A stretch of DNA of 64,000 nt from Platanthera guangdongensis (Eukaryota; Streptophyta; Magnoliopsida; Asparagales; Orchidaceae). The DNA is taken from the NCBI GenBank assembly GCA_039583875.1, contig CM077147.1, positions 111,534,440-111,598,439 of the forward strand, in the 5' to 3' direction. Below the pieces are notes generated by a model. That model made no database searches and was not told where the DNA came from. It saw only the letters and a list, made by a program, of their open reading frames with translations. Below are positions 1 through 10,978 of this stretch, piece after piece (the first letter of the stretch is position 1; each line of letters begins with the position of its first letter). Position numbers and translations under genes: made by a program.

Positions 1-270
1 GAAATATTTTACCTTAACATGCTACCGTGAATTAGAAACACAGCATGGCCAACATTTTACTTGTGAAAAATGATTAAAAAGAATGATTAGAAAAATTATA
101 ATTAACTACGTTGTTTATAAAGAAGTTTGAGAAAAACAAAACATAAACATGGGGTACTTATTGAAATACCAAAATGCAGTTATATATATATAATAATTTT
201 TTTGAAATTTTGTTGAAATTTTGGATATTCACAAAATAAAACAAAAAGAAAACAAAAAGTAGGAGGAAGT
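1..270. other. Non-coding A/T-rich stretch at the 3' side of E0
   Basis: This stretch lies beyond the polypurine tract in element orientation, so it is either the start of the 3' LTR or untranslated DNA before it. I could not find the 5' LTR start sequence (the one near 8553-8568) here, so I do not call an LTR boundary. No gene is visible. Confidence 0.5.
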
Positions 271-284
271 CCTCCCCCAAGCTT
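271..284 (-). other. E0 polypurine tract candidate
   Basis: The minus strand reads AAGCTTGGGGGAGG, a purine run of the kind used to prime plus-strand DNA synthesis. It lies downstream of integrase, as expected. The LTR edge next to it is not resolved. Confidence 0.6.
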
Positions 285-707
285 AAAATCTACATTGTCC
301 GCAATGGAGAAGGAGGTCGGAGAACGAGAGAAAAGTAAAGTACAGAAATAAAAGACAGAATTGAAAAGCAGGTACTTCCCCGGTTTTATTTTGCAGGGCA
401 AGTTGAGTGATGCCGCTCCTCCATGCCTGTGCTGTGGATCTTCATGAAACGTCGTCCGGCGGACGTTGGCATGGAAGCAGAACCGTTGGAGCAGGCGATT
501 GCAGAAGTTTCAGCTTGCCGGAGCCAGGCGGGGCAAAAAGTGTAAAAGAAAGAAAACAGAAAAAGATAACTTGGGTTGCCTCCCAAGAGCGCCCTTTGTT
601 TAAAGCGTCGGTTGAGCTCGACGCATCAAAATAAGATTGTCCCAAATATTGTTTTAAAAATAAAGTTCGAATAAATGTCAAAGTTTGTGAGTAAAATAAT
701 GTGCAGA
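285..707 (-). other. E0 3' untranslated region after pol
   Basis: No reading frame here resembles a protein. The minus strand contains GCGCTCTTGGGAGGCAACCC (within 571-592). I recall a similar GCGC/GGGAGGCAACCC segment in other plant Athila/Tat-type elements downstream of pol, so it is probably a conserved non-coding element feature. Confidence 0.5.
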
Positions 708-1217
708 TTAATCAAATGTCAGGACCGGAAAGATAGAGTTAACAGGGTTGAGACTGACATCATCACAGAAATACAGTTTAAGACGCTGACCATTCACTTT
801 GAAAGTACCCTTATCAGGGTGAGAAATTAAAACAGTACCATAAGAAAAGACTTCTAAAACATTAAAAGGCCCAGACCAACGTGATTTTAATTTACCCGGG
901 AATAAACGTAAACGAGAGTTATAAAGAAGCACTTGGTCGCCTGGCTTAAAGATTTTTGGGTGCCTAAGATGTCGATCGTGTAAACGCTACGTCCGCTCTT
1001 TATAAAGTCTGTTATTTTCATATGCGTAAGAGCGCCACTCGTCGAGTTCATTAAGTTGAAATTTTCGAAAATCGCCGACAGAGTGGGGATCGAAGTTTAA
1101 AAATCGCAAGGCCCAAAAGGCGCGGTGTTCTAACTCTACGGGTAAATGACACGATTTTCCATAAACCAACCGATATGGCGTACAGCCGAGGGCGGTTTTG
1201 TACGCTGTTCGGTAGGC
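708..1217 (-). pseudogene. E0 integrase C-terminal part, broken by stop codons
   Basis: Two fragments continue the integrase beyond its first stop. The first (987-1169) carries [24 protein letters not shown] sequence, matching the end of the gypsy integrase core ('YGK.CHLPVE'). The second (708-932) carries the C-terminal DNA-binding part ('[16 protein letters not shown]'). They are separated by an in-frame TAG at 987-989, and the upstream piece ends at a TGA at 1218-1220 where related proteins have Trp. The reading frame is otherwise continuous, so these are simple nonsense mutations in a once complete gene. Confidence 0.8.
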
Positions 1218-2960
1218 TCATAGAGCATCGTCTAATTTGGCGGACCAGTCTTTTCTAGATGTTGAAACAGTCTTTTCTAAAATTCTTTTTATTTCTCTAT
1301 TCACTACTTCGACTTGTCCGTTAGTTTGGGGGTGGTAGGCAGTGGAAAGCTTATGAGTAACGCCATATTTAGTTAGGATTTTTGAAAATTGTGCGTTACA
1401 GAAATGGGAACCCCTATCACTAACGATAGCGCGCGGCGTACCGAATCGAGAAAATAATTTTTTGAGGAAATTAACTACGACTCGGGCGTCATTCGTAGGA
1501 AGAGCTTGGGCTTCGGCCCAACGTGAAACATAATCAACGGCAACTAGAATATACTTATTCCCGAAGCTAGAAGGAAAAGGGCCAACAAAATCAATCCCCC
1601 AGAGGTCGAAAACTTCGCACTCTAGAAAATAATTTTGTGGCATTTCATTTTTATTCGAAATATTCACCGACCGTTGGCAACTATCACACCTACTCACAAA
1701 GGCATGCGCGTCTTTAAACAGGCTGGGCCAGTAAAAACCCGCGCTTAACACTTTGTGAGCGGTGCGAGCAGCTTGATAGTGCCCACCTGTCGGTCCTTCA
1801 TGCAAATGTTTAATAATATCTAATCCTTCATCAAAGGAAACACACCTCCTGATCACTTGGTCTGCACAGACTTTAAAAAGATGCGGGTCCTCCCAAAAGT
1901 AGTTCTTCAATTCAGAAAAGAATTTCTTCTTTTGCTGAGATGAGAACTCTTTTGGGAGCACACGAGCCACTAGATAGTTGGCGATGCGGGCAAACCAAGG
2001 AGAAGTAGATGTGTTAATTATGAACAGCTTCTCATCAGGAAAATAGTAATGAAAAGAATTTTCGTCTAATTGCTCGATAAACGGGTTGTCTAGGCGCAAA
2101 AGGTGGTCGGCAGCCAAGTTCTCGGCACCGCGCTTATCACGGATCTCTAAGTCAAACTCCTGGAGGAGTAAGACCCAGCGAATCAAGCGAGGCTTGGCAT
2201 CCATTTTAGAGAGAAGATATTTGAGGGCCGAGTGGTCCGTAAAAACAATAATTTTCGAAAGAGTAATATAAGGGCGAAATTTGTCAAATGCGAATACTAC
2301 AGCTAAGAGCTCCTTCTCGGTTGTGGTGTAATTTTCCTGTGCAGATGTGAGAGTTTTACTAGCGTAATAAATGGGGTGGAAGTTTTTGGAAATACGTTGA
2401 CCTAGTACGGCTCCCACCGCATAACTACTTGCATCACACATTATTTCAAATGGAAGATCCCACACCGGAGCTATCATGATTGGCGCATTAACTAATTTTT
2501 CTTTTATTAAATTGAAGGCAGCTAGACAGAGGTCATCAAAGATGAATGGGGCGTCTTTTTCTAAGAGATGGGTAAGGGGCTTGGTGATTTTGGAAAAGTC
2601 CTTTATGAAGCGGCGGTAGAAACCCGCATGACCCAGGAAACTTCTTATGGCTTTTATGTTCGTAGGTGGCGGCAGTTTCTCGATAACTTCTATTTTCGCA
2701 ACGTCTACTTCAATACCCCTTTCAGAAATTTTATGTCCCAAAACTAACCCTTCCCTTACCATAAAATGACATTTTTCCCAATTTAAGGCGAGGTTAGTTT
2801 CTTCGCATCGCTCTAAGACTTTTTCAAGGTTCTCTAAGCAACTATCGAAGGAATTCCCGAAGACGGAGAAATCATCCATGAAGACTTCCATAATGCTTTC
2901 TACGTATTTGTCAAAGATGGCGAGCATACATCGTTGGAATGTAGCCGGCGCATTGCACAA
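1218..2960 (-). CDS. E0 pol, middle part: end of reverse transcriptase, RNase H, integrase
   Basis: This 580-residue open stretch starts inside the reverse transcriptase ('[11 protein letters not shown]', then the catalytic FMDDFSVFG at about residues 27-35). It goes on through the RNase H domain (around residues 175-260, with '[14 protein letters not shown]' and '[11 protein letters not shown]'), then the integrase zinc-binding part ('[12 protein letters not shown]...CDSCQR', about 395-430) and the DDE core ('[11 protein letters not shown]', '[13 protein letters not shown]', '[14 protein letters not shown]'). Catalytic residues are present in all three domains. The apparent start Met is internal to the protein: the frame was opened by a frameshift near 2962. 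It ends early at TGA 1218-1220. Confidence 0.88.
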   Translation of the reverse strand: MCNAPATFQRCMLAIFDKYVESIMEVFMDDFSVFGNSFDSCLENLEKVLERCEETNLALNWEKCHFMVREGLVLGHKISERGIEVDVAKIEVIEKLPPPTNIKAIRSFLGHAGFYRRFIKDFSKITKPLTHLLEKDAPFIFDDLCLAAFNLIKEKLVNAPIMIAPVWDLPFEIMCDASSYAVGAVLGQRISKNFHPIYYASKTLTSAQENYTTTEKELLAVVFAFDKFRPYITLSKIIVFTDHSALKYLLSKMDAKPRLIRWVLLLQEFDLEIRDKRGAENLAADHLLRLDNPFIEQLDENSFHYYFPDEKLFIINTSTSPWFARIANYLVARVLPKEFSSQQKKKFFSELKNYFWEDPHLFKVCADQVIRRCVSFDEGLDIIKHLHEGPTGGHYQAARTAHKVLSAGFYWPSLFKDAHAFVSRCDSCQRSVNISNKNEMPQNYFLECEVFDLWGIDFVGPFPSSFGNKYILVAVDYVSRWAEAQALPTNDARVVVNFLKKLFSRFGTPRAIVSDRGSHFCNAQFSKILTKYGVTHKLSTAYHPQTNGQVEVVNREIKRILEKTVSTSRKDWSAKLDDAL

Positions 2961-5070
2961 TCAAACGGCATTCTTCGGTAGGCGAAGGTGCCGAATGGAC
3001 AAGTAAATGCGTAGTTTTCTCCTGGTCCTCGGGGGAGATGGGGATTTGAAGATACCCCGAGAGGCCATCGAGAAAACAATAAAAGCTATGTCCGGAAAGT
3101 CGTTCTAAAATTTGATCAATGAACGGCAAGGGGAAGTGATCCTTGCGGGTGGCGTCATTCAACTTAAGGTAATCTATACACATTCGCCATCCGGTCACCG
3201 TCCGAGTCGGGATTAATTCATTATTTTCATTACTTACGACCGTTATCCCTCCCTTCTTTGGTACTACCTGTACTGGGCTAACCCACTTACTGTCGGATAT
3301 AGGATAGATAATTCCTGCGTCTAACAATTTCATAACCTCGCCCTTAACTACGTCTTTCATGTTTGGGTTTATACGGCGCTGAGGTTGTATAGAGTTACGA
3401 GAATTATCTTCCATTAAGATTTTATGAGTGCAGAAAGATGGGCTTATGCCCTTGATATCAGATATCTGCCAAGCAATAGCTTGGCGATGCTTTTGTAAAA
3501 TTGAAAGAAGTTTATTTTTTTGTGCATCCGTGAGGTAGGCCGAAATTATGACAGGCAGCTTAGAGTCCTTTTCTAAGAAAGCGTATTGAAGGTGCTCTGG
3601 TAGTTCTTTCAGTTCTAAGGTAGGGGGGTCATCATACGAGGTCTTGGAAATTTGTTCTTTTTCAAAAACTATGTCCTCGTACACTTTTTTATAAGTAAAA
3701 TTAAAAGGGGTGTTGCTAGCGGCCATGGAGGCTTCGTGCAGCGATTCAGTTGGAAAAGTAGAAGAGGAACAGAAATCAAAAAATTCTTTTTCAAAATCAG
3801 AGGAGCGAGTGGAGGATTCTTCACTTAGGTGTAGAGATTCAGTTGGAAGAGTAGGAGAGGAACAGAAATTGGAAAATTCTTTGTCAAAATCAGAGGTGGG
3901 AGAGAAGGATTCTTCACTTATGGTATCCATGAAAAAACAGGAGTCATCATTAGCTAGTGTGTTCTTCATCGAGGGGGTGATAGAGAAAGTTACCTCATCG
4001 TCGCCCACTCGAAGGAAGAGCTTACCATTGCTTACATCAATGATAGCTCGGGAGGTGGCAAGGAAGGGTCGGCCAAGGATCAGGGGAACCTCGACGTCTT
4101 CTTCGATATCTAAAATGACAAAGTCCACCGGGAAGATGAACTTGTCAACTTTGACTAGGACGTCCTCCACTATTCCTAACGGGTATTTGACTGACCTGTC
4201 GGCTAGCTGGATACTCATTCGTGTGGGGTTGAGACTACCAATTCCTAACTTTTTAAACAACGAGAGGGGCATAAGATTAATACTCGCACCTAAGTCGGCT
4301 AAAGCATGTTTGACAAAGAGATCACCAAAGACACACGGGATAGAGAAACTACCCGGGTCACTGATTTTTTTCGGTAATCCGTTTGTCAAAACCGCCGAGC
4401 ACGCGGCATTTAACGTGACATGAGAAAGGTTCTCTAACTTCTTCTTGTTAGTTAGGAGGTCCTTAAGGTATTTTGCGTACTTCGGCATCTGGGATATGGC
4501 TTCGTGGAAAGGCAGATTTACGTGGATTTGCTTAAACATTTCCAAAAAACGGGTGTATTGATCATCCTGTCGTTGTTTATTAAGTTCGGAAGGGTATGGC
4601 GGGGATGGATTATTTTTAAAGGTGGGTGGTGGAGTGAATTCTTTTTCTACGATAGGGGTGATAATTTCTTCGGCAGAGGATGGAATTTTTAAAAGGGGAA
4701 CAGAGCTTTGATTTTCAAAAACGGGAGCGGAGCTTTGATTTTTAAAAACGGGAGCGGAGCTTGCCTCGGGTTCTTCACTTACCATACCAGGAACTTTCTT
4801 CCCACTCCGAAGAGTTATAGCTTTCGCTTGCTCTCTCGGGTTGGGCTCGGTATTGGAAGGAAGAGACCCTACGGGTCGCTCAGAAATCATTTTAGCGAGC
4901 TGTCCTACCTGATTTTCTAAGTTTTTAACATTTCCGGTTAAGGTCCTAATCGTAGCGTCATTAGCATTCATGTATTTTGAAAACACTTCCTCCAAATTTG
5001 GAGGTTTTGGAAAACTTTGAGGAGGAGGTAGTGGTGGAGCAGAAAAATCACTTTGCGGTGGCGGGCGCAC
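2911..5070 (-). CDS. E0 pol, first part: protease and start of reverse transcriptase
   Basis: The 719-residue frame opens with a Pro-rich gag tail, then the aspartic protease ('[16 protein letters not shown]', about residue 268, where D-L-G-A replaces the usual D-T/S-G-A; '[19 protein letters not shown]'), a Ser/Glu-rich spacer, and the N-terminal half of the RT ('[14 protein letters not shown]', '[22 protein letters not shown]', '[16 protein letters not shown]'). Just after 'SPEDQEKTT' the frame slips: the next conserved residues are encoded in a second frame for about 50 bp, then in a third. The last 40 or so residues are therefore frameshift noise. Two one-base indels, near 3012 and 2962, explain this. 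Confidence 0.85.
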   Translation of the reverse strand: MRPPPQSDFSAPPLPPPQSFPKPPNLEEVFSKYMNANDATIRTLTGNVKNLENQVGQLAKMISERPVGSLPSNTEPNPREQAKAITLRSGKKVPGMVSEEPEASSAPVFKNQSSAPVFENQSSVPLLKIPSSAEEIITPIVEKEFTPPPTFKNNPSPPYPSELNKQRQDDQYTRFLEMFKQIHVNLPFHEAISQMPKYAKYLKDLLTNKKKLENLSHVTLNAACSAVLTNGLPKKISDPGSFSIPCVFGDLFVKHALADLGASINLMPLSLFKKLGIGSLNPTRMSIQLADRSVKYPLGIVEDVLVKVDKFIFPVDFVILDIEEDVEVPLILGRPFLATSRAIIDVSNGKLFLRVGDDEVTFSITPSMKNTLANDDSCFFMDTISEESFSPTSDFDKEFSNFCSSPTLPTESLHLSEESSTRSSDFEKEFFDFCSSSTFPTESLHEASMAASNTPFNFTYKKVYEDIVFEKEQISKTSYDDPPTLELKELPEHLQYAFLEKDSKLPVIISAYLTDAQKNKLLSILQKHRQAIAWQISDIKGISPSFCTHKILMEDNSRNSIQPQRRINPNMKDVVKGEVMKLLDAGIIYPISDSKWVSPVQVVPKKGGITVVSNENNELIPTRTVTGWRMCIDYLKLNDATRKDHFPLPFIDQILERLSGHSFYCFLDGLSGYLQIPISPEDQEKTTHLLVHSAPSPTEECRLIVQCAGYIPTMYARHL

Positions 5071-5140
5071 AGCATTCGATGGATTGCTCCACGAAAAATT
5101 CGGATGATTTCTTAACGCAGGATTATAACTATTCGGAAAA

Positions 5141-6175
5141 TTAAAACCAGGAGGATGATAATTCGCAGCAGAAAAAATTATTAAAAGCAGTTCTAGGCAT
5201 ATTATTTACATAATCCAAATGTTCAGCGGGAGGAGTTGCAGATTCCCATACCTGAGGGGCGGAGGCAGCAGTCATCTCCGTAATTTTTTTGCTTAATATT
5301 TCAACTTGCAGTGCGAGTTGTGAGACGTTGTCCACTTCAAAGAGACCTGCAAGTTTGTTTGGGCGGGACCTAGGCACATTCCACTGGTAAGTGTTCATGG
5401 CCATGTCTTCAAACAGCTCAAGAGCTGCTTCCGGGGTCTTATGGTTTAAAGTACCGCCAGAAGCTGCGTCTATCATTTGCTTCGTGCTTTGATTTAGCCC
5501 ATTATAAAACGTCTGCACCTGCAACCATACAGGCAGAGCGTGATGTGGGCATCGTCTTAATAATTCTTTAAATCTTTCCCAGGTTTCGTAAAGGGTCTCT
5601 GAGTCTATTTGTCCAAAGGCAGAAATGTCATTCCTAAGTTTAGCAGTTTTAGCAGGCGGAAAATACTTGGCCAAAAATTTTTCAGTTAATTGCGTCCAAG
5701 TAGTTATGCTATTTTTAGGAAGGGTGTTCAGCCACTGCTTAGCCTTAATTCTAAGAGAGAAAGGAAATAATCTTAGCCTAATAGCATCATTTGTGACACC
5801 ATTTATCTTGAAGGTGTCACAAATCTCAAGAAAGCTGGCTATGTGTGCGTTCGGGTCTTCATCTTGAAGCCCGTCAAATTGCACATACTGCTGCACCATT
5901 TGAATTATGCTAGGCTTCAGTTCAAAATTATTATTATTTATTGCAGGGCGAACTATACTCGTTTCTGTACCCTCGAGATTTGGTCGTGCATAATAGGACA
6001 TAGGCCTTTGCACGACTTCCTCCACGTTGGGTTCTGCCATTATTAAGGTAGAAAATGACTCGGAATCCTCAACCGGCACTTGGGTAGTAGGGCCTTGAAA
6101 TCGCGATCTTCTCCGAAGAGTACGCTCAATTTCGTGGTCCAGGTCCAAAGTAACCGACGGACTACCGCGGGTCAT
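5141..6175 (-). CDS. E0 gag (retrotransposon gag domain)
   Basis: The 344-residue product begins MTRGSPSVTLDLDHEIERTL and carries the plant Ty3 gag core from about residue 95 ('IQMVQQYVQFDGLQDEDPNAHIASFLEICDTFKING...LRLFPFSLRIKAKQWLNTLP...TWTQLTEKFLAKYFP'). Gag forms the virus-like particle that packages the element RNA. It is followed directly by pol: the expected continuation ('NFPNSYNPALRNHPNFSW') is readable in another frame upstream of 5070, so a frameshift near 5165 has cut gag from pol. The Met at 6175 is the natural start, about 600 bp downstream of the primer site. Confidence 0.85.
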   Translation of the reverse strand: MTRGSPSVTLDLDHEIERTLRRRSRFQGPTTQVPVEDSESFSTLIMAEPNVEEVVQRPMSYYARPNLEGTETSIVRPAINNNNFELKPSIIQMVQQYVQFDGLQDEDPNAHIASFLEICDTFKINGVTNDAIRLRLFPFSLRIKAKQWLNTLPKNSITTWTQLTEKFLAKYFPPAKTAKLRNDISAFGQIDSETLYETWERFKELLRRCPHHALPVWLQVQTFYNGLNQSTKQMIDAASGGTLNHKTPEAALELFEDMAMNTYQWNVPRSRPNKLAGLFEVDNVSQLALQVEILSKKITEMTAASAPQVWESATPPAEHLDYVNNMPRTAFNNFFCCELSSSWF

Positions 6176-6770
6176 ACACTAGAAGAAAAGAGGAGAAGCA
6201 AGACTAAAAAGTAAAGGAGCTAATGAAGTTGGAAATTTTTTTTTTTTTGAAATAGATTTTTTTTATATTTTAACTCCCGAACTTCCCAAGGGCTACCCGG
6301 TGAAGGGTTCGCAAGGTACTAGACAAGATAGTGGCATTTAGAGCAACTTTGCCCTTTTCGAGAGAGTTAGGTGGTGTAGAAATTTTGTGATGTGGGTTTC
6401 TATTACGAATGCGGTAATTAAAATCTAGCCACTTATCTCTGTGCGAGTAGGCGGAAATGAAAAGCTATACTCACGCACTCGTCAGAAAATTAAAACACAC
6501 CCACTCTACAGAAAGTAAACACACTCTACTGAAATAAAGCCTGCCAATGAACTCAAGTGAGTAGGCGGAAAAATAAAATACGCACACTTGCTTGAAATAA
6601 ATCCAGCCAATGAACTCAAGTGAGTAGGCGGAAAAAAATAAAAGATACGCACACTTGCAAAATCCAGCCATTTAACTCAAGTGAGTAGGCGGAAAAAATT
6701 TAAGAAGGAGGCTGAGAAAGAGAAGTGATAAAATTAATATATTCGCGTTTTCAATTTATCAACAAGCGTT
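6176..6770 (-). repeat. E0 5' leader with about 62-bp tandem repeats
   Basis: The untranslated leader between the primer site and gag contains a tandem repeat whose core 'ccaatgaactcaagtgagta' recurs near 6544, 6607 and (diverged) 6667. Each copy is followed by GCGGAAAAA and a CGCACACTTG block. A further weaker copy begins near 6445. No coding potential is seen. The leader is where packaging and dimerisation signals usually lie, so a structural role is possible but not shown. Confidence 0.7.
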
Positions 6771-6773
6771 GCT

Positions 6774-6791
6774 TCCCCGGCAACGGCGCCA
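6774..6791 (-). other. E0 primer binding site for tRNA-Asp
   Basis: The minus strand reads TGGCGCCGTTGCCGGGGA, complementary to the 3' end of plant tRNA-Asp, the usual primer of Athila-type elements. It sits seven bases inside the proposed LTR end at 6798. Confidence 0.9.
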
Positions 6792-7878
6792 AAAACTTGA
6801 TTGTCTCTGAGATATCTGCAAAGAGAAAATACCAAACTAACAATTCATCAAGGCAAGTATACCTATCGAAATGCAGCTAGGGGACACAAGTGTCGTATTG
6901 AAATCCGGGAACAGTTGAGTAAGCTTACTCACACGAAATCCATTATTTTATCGACAGCAAAATAAGGTTTGGCTAAATGTACTAAAAGAAGAGAACTACT
7001 TGTATGAAAAGATAAAGAGAGCTAAAAGAGCGATTAACTTAAGCTTAGTAACGATGAAGGGAAAATGCACTCGATCAGAAATCACCTCGGCAAGAGTGGT
7101 TAGAAAAATACGATAAATAAACCTAAGCTAATTAGGGTAAAGGTACTTGACCGTGGAGGTTCCATGAATATTGACACGCTTCTCTCGAAGGCCGTGCCTA
7201 ACTGAGTTTAGGAAGGTCCGACCGACTTTCGCCTAAATCGGAGGCCTAAAACTCGCTTTACGCGGTGAACCCCTCTAATAGATTTTACTCCAATCCGGGA
7301 GATTTGAACGTCTGCCTCTTTCGAGGGGTGCGAACAACTCCCTTTACTCTTGAGTGCTCATTTCAAACTTTCGGTCTCTCGGCTAGCCCAGAATGAAAGC
7401 AAAGGTGGAGAGTATATATCGATAATATACCTCCAACCCGTGATAAATCAAGAGTAATTCAAAGCTAAACCCTAAAAAGAAAAGGTAAGATTCAAAGCAT
7501 CATAACCTAATCACTCGAACCTCGGATCAATTAGATCGAGTACATGGAGGATTAGTTAATCATGGTGAGGTGGAAGAGGGAGATGAGTAGAAGAAAAATA
7601 CTGAAAACAGAGAAGGAACGAAAAAGAAAACAACACTTTTTATTAAGAGAAACAGTGATCTTACAGCTTGAAAACCAGAGATTACAAGAACATGAAAAGG
7701 AAACTACACTATCATTAGCATCATACTACAGAAAGAAGCTAGGAGCTAATACAGGAAAAGCATAAAGCTAGAGCTACGAACTAGAAATGAAAATACATGC
7801 TTAAAAGTTCAGAAAAACAAAGGACAGAACCTCCCCTCTCAAAGCGAAAGTTGTCCTAAAACCCCTGGAGTTGGGCTC

Positions 7879-7886
7879 TATTTATA
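7879..7886 (-). promoter_or_regulatory. E0 LTR TATA box
   Basis: The minus strand reads CTATAAATAGAG across this point. It lies about 20 bp downstream (minus sense) of the edge of the GC-rich array, giving a U3 of array followed by TATA. Confidence 0.6.
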
Positions 7887-7905
7887 GAATTTTTCGGGTC
7901 GGGTC

Positions 7906-8396
7906 ACGCCCCCTGTCACGCCCTGGTCGGGCGTGACCCTGGGGCGTGACACATTCGGCGCGACTTTTTCGGGCAGGAATTGAATTCTGACGGGGTTGTT
8001 GCGGTACACGCCCACCGGTCACGCCCTGGTAGGGCGTGACCCTGGGGCGTGTTCTTTACGGCGTGACTTTGGGAGCTGAAATTGAATGCTGGAGGTGACG
8101 GGCGGAATTGCTGAAGTACACGCCCATATGTCACGCCCGGGTCAGGCGTGACCCTGGGGCGTGACACTTTCGGTGCGACGGTGGAGCGGGAAAAACGAGC
8201 GTGCTGCGGCGATTCCTCGGAACCTGGGGACACGCCTATAGTACACGCCCGTGTCGGGTGTGTCACGGGCGTGACCGAGGGCGTGTACACAAAGTTTCCA
8301 CGGATTGCAGTTTCGGACCAATTGCTTCATTCCTCTGGGTACACGCCCTAGGTACACGCCCTGGTAGGGCGTGACCTTGGGGCATGTCACAGCAAA
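7906..8396. repeat. E0 LTR array of GC-rich inverted repeats, about 105-115 bp period
   Basis: Five units, near 7906, 8009, 8120, 8231 and 8341, each contain a self-complementary core of the form CACGCCCTGGT-rGGGCGTGAC followed by CTGGGGCGTG. Each unit is joined to the next by unique-looking DNA. The cores can fold into hairpins and are much richer in CG than the surrounding element. Confidence 0.8.
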
Positions 8397-8568
8397 CTTC
8401 GGCTGAAAGCCGTGAAAACCTGCAAAAAGTAGAAAAAATGCATTAGCGACAAAAATATATACAAAGGGGAATCAAAACAAGTACTTTACAAGACATGATT
8501 GGCTTTAAAACCCCGAAAATATCCTAATAAAATTGACTGCAAATGTATTATCAGGCATAATCCTGACA

Positions 8569-8905
8569 AAAATTCTCTTTTCTAAACAGAGGTTAATAAA
8601 CTCATAAATTTTGACAACAGTTTAACTTAGACCATGAATAAGTTCCATAAAAGTATGAGAAAGGGGGAGGTAGACAAGGCAGGAGTACAAACATAAATAA
8701 AAGAACATTACAGCAACACAGCAGGAAGAAAGGAAAAAATTTTCTGCCATGTTACATAAGATACAGCTAGGAGTGGACAAAATAAAAGACATGAAAGTAT
8801 AAAATCTAGCAACAGGATTGACAAAATTTCAGAGAATGATACATAAGGAATTTGTATGAGGCTAGGCAAGGGATAAAACCACCACTTGTCTTAGACTTCC
8901 TTATC
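8569..8905. other. Non-coding stretch beside E0, possible 3'UTR
   Basis: No reading frame or element end is seen. Read on the minus strand it is T-rich and follows the small candidate gene's stop codon, so it could be its 3'UTR. Confidence 0.35.
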
Positions 8906-9123
8906 TCAACCATCCGAACACTCCATGACACAGATCTGCCAAAAAGAAAGTGCGGTAACGAAATCTGGAGAGATTTGGAAAAAATGAAAGTTTAGGGCCA
9001 CACACCCCAATGCCAAAAGTCCAAAAAAACAAAAGTACCTACCAACAACGCGTAGATCTCTGCGCGAGCTTTTCGGATCAAACCTCCGATGATGATTCCG
9101 AGCACCGGAACTCCTACAGTCAT
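8906..9123 (-). CDS. Possible small two-exon gene, unknown product (about 36 aa)
   Basis: I do not recognise this gene. On the minus strand, ATG at 9123 opens a 27-codon frame beginning MTVGVPVLGIIIGGLIRK, with a hydrophobic then basic segment. It is followed at 9042 by GTAGGTAC, a T-rich 107-bp stretch and TTTCTTTTTGGCAG ending at 8936, which look like a plant intron. Splicing continues the frame into ICVMECSDG and TGA at 8906. An upstream ATG at 9148 opens another frame that reads through unspliced to the same stop. A TATA-like box lies about 100 bp upstream and a T-rich, 3'UTR-like region follows. It could instead be a relic of a longer gene or chance; the protein is very short. Confidence 0.3.
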
Positions 9124-9219
9124 CGGCTATAGGCCTCGCGATGTTCATCGTCTCCTCTCTTTCGTTCTTTCGGTCTGACTGCTTTGGGAAGAAGAAATGA
9201 ATAGTGTTTCGGTTATAAG

Positions 9220-9229
9220 TATTTATATA
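9220..9229 (-). promoter_or_regulatory. TATA-like box upstream of the small candidate gene
   Basis: The minus strand reads TATATAAATA about 72 bp before the first ATG (9148) and 97 bp before the second (9123). The surrounding A/T richness weakens the call. Confidence 0.3.
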
Positions 9230-9239
9230 TATAATATAA

Positions 9240-10485
<1,246 letters not shown>

Positions 10486-10538
10486 CATTAGGGGCTAATC
10501 AGCTCAAAACATGTGAATCATTAATACCTGTAAAAAAC

Positions 10539-10629
10539 GGTACTAAGTTGGGGGCCACATTGTCCGACACCAACCATCATACCAAACATTTCAAAAAGGT
10601 ACTGTGTTGGTGGCGACATTATCCAACAC
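10539..10629. repeat. Two diverged copies of a roughly 32-bp repeat
   Basis: The block GGTACTaaGTTGGgGGCcACAT-TGTCCgACAC at 10539-10570 recurs in diverged form at 10598-10629, both preceded by an AAAA run. It is an old local duplication of unknown role. The DNA from here to 10889 shows no gene. Confidence 0.55.
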
Positions 10630-10890
10630 AACCTAACAGCCCATAAGAATAGAAGAAAACCCACCAGGTGTAATGATTCACAATTCGGCACTTAGGTGGT
10701 GGTCCTTTATCCACTGCCAACCAAGGCCACAAATAATCATAAATTATATTAACAAACAACACAAAAAACCCCAAGACTTAGCATCAGATTTTCATTACGA
10801 TGCAAAGGGAGGAAAACCAGAAGTCACTGAGGTAAACTCGATGAATATGACTTGACGAACTCTAAGTTACTCCACAGACACATCAAAATT

Positions 10891-10978
10891 GTAAGACCCT
10901 TTTTTTCTTTTTCAGGGTCTTATGCCGAAAACTGCCGCTTTGTGGTGACACCTACAATGAGAAGGACGTCACCACAAA
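10891..10978. repeat. Two nested inverted repeats at the proposed E5 LTR end
   Basis: GTAAGACCCT (10891-10900) faces AGGGTCTTAT (10914-10923) across a T-rich loop. Next to it CTTTGTGGTGA (10938-10948) faces its complement at 10968-10978, with weaker pairing further out. In LTR sense these would be hairpins in U5 near the end of the LTR. Confidence 0.65.

Larger units (their letters stand above)
1..8568 (-). mobile_element. E0: Athila-like Ty3/gypsy LTR retrotransposon, left end outside the window
   Basis: Read on the minus strand, the element runs from a 5' LTR (6798-8568) through an Asp-tRNA primer site, gag, protease, reverse transcriptase, RNase H and integrase to a polypurine tract at 271-284. 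The 3' LTR should lie left of base 1. Integrase lies after RT, which is Ty3/gypsy order. The protein block around the protease ([20 protein letters not shown], then [15 protein letters not shown]) and the Asp primer site are what I associate with the Athila lineage. Several frameshifts and stops break the coding region, so this copy is not autonomous. No target-site duplication can be checked because one end is missing. Confidence 0.88.
6798..8568 (-). repeat. E0 5' LTR
   Basis: The inner end (TGATTGTC on the plus strand from 6798, next to the primer site) is well placed. The outer end is uncertain: the minus strand offers TGATAATAC at 8553 or TGTCAGGA at 8568. The LTR is thus about 1.76 kb. 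It contains a TATA box at 7879-7886 and a GC-rich repeat array just upstream of it in transcription sense. The opposite LTR is outside the window, so divergence and TSD cannot be read. Confidence 0.72.

Noticed and set aside
3710..4423. 237-aa plus-strand frame
   Set aside because: Antisense shadow of the E0 protease region; no protein-like features of its own.
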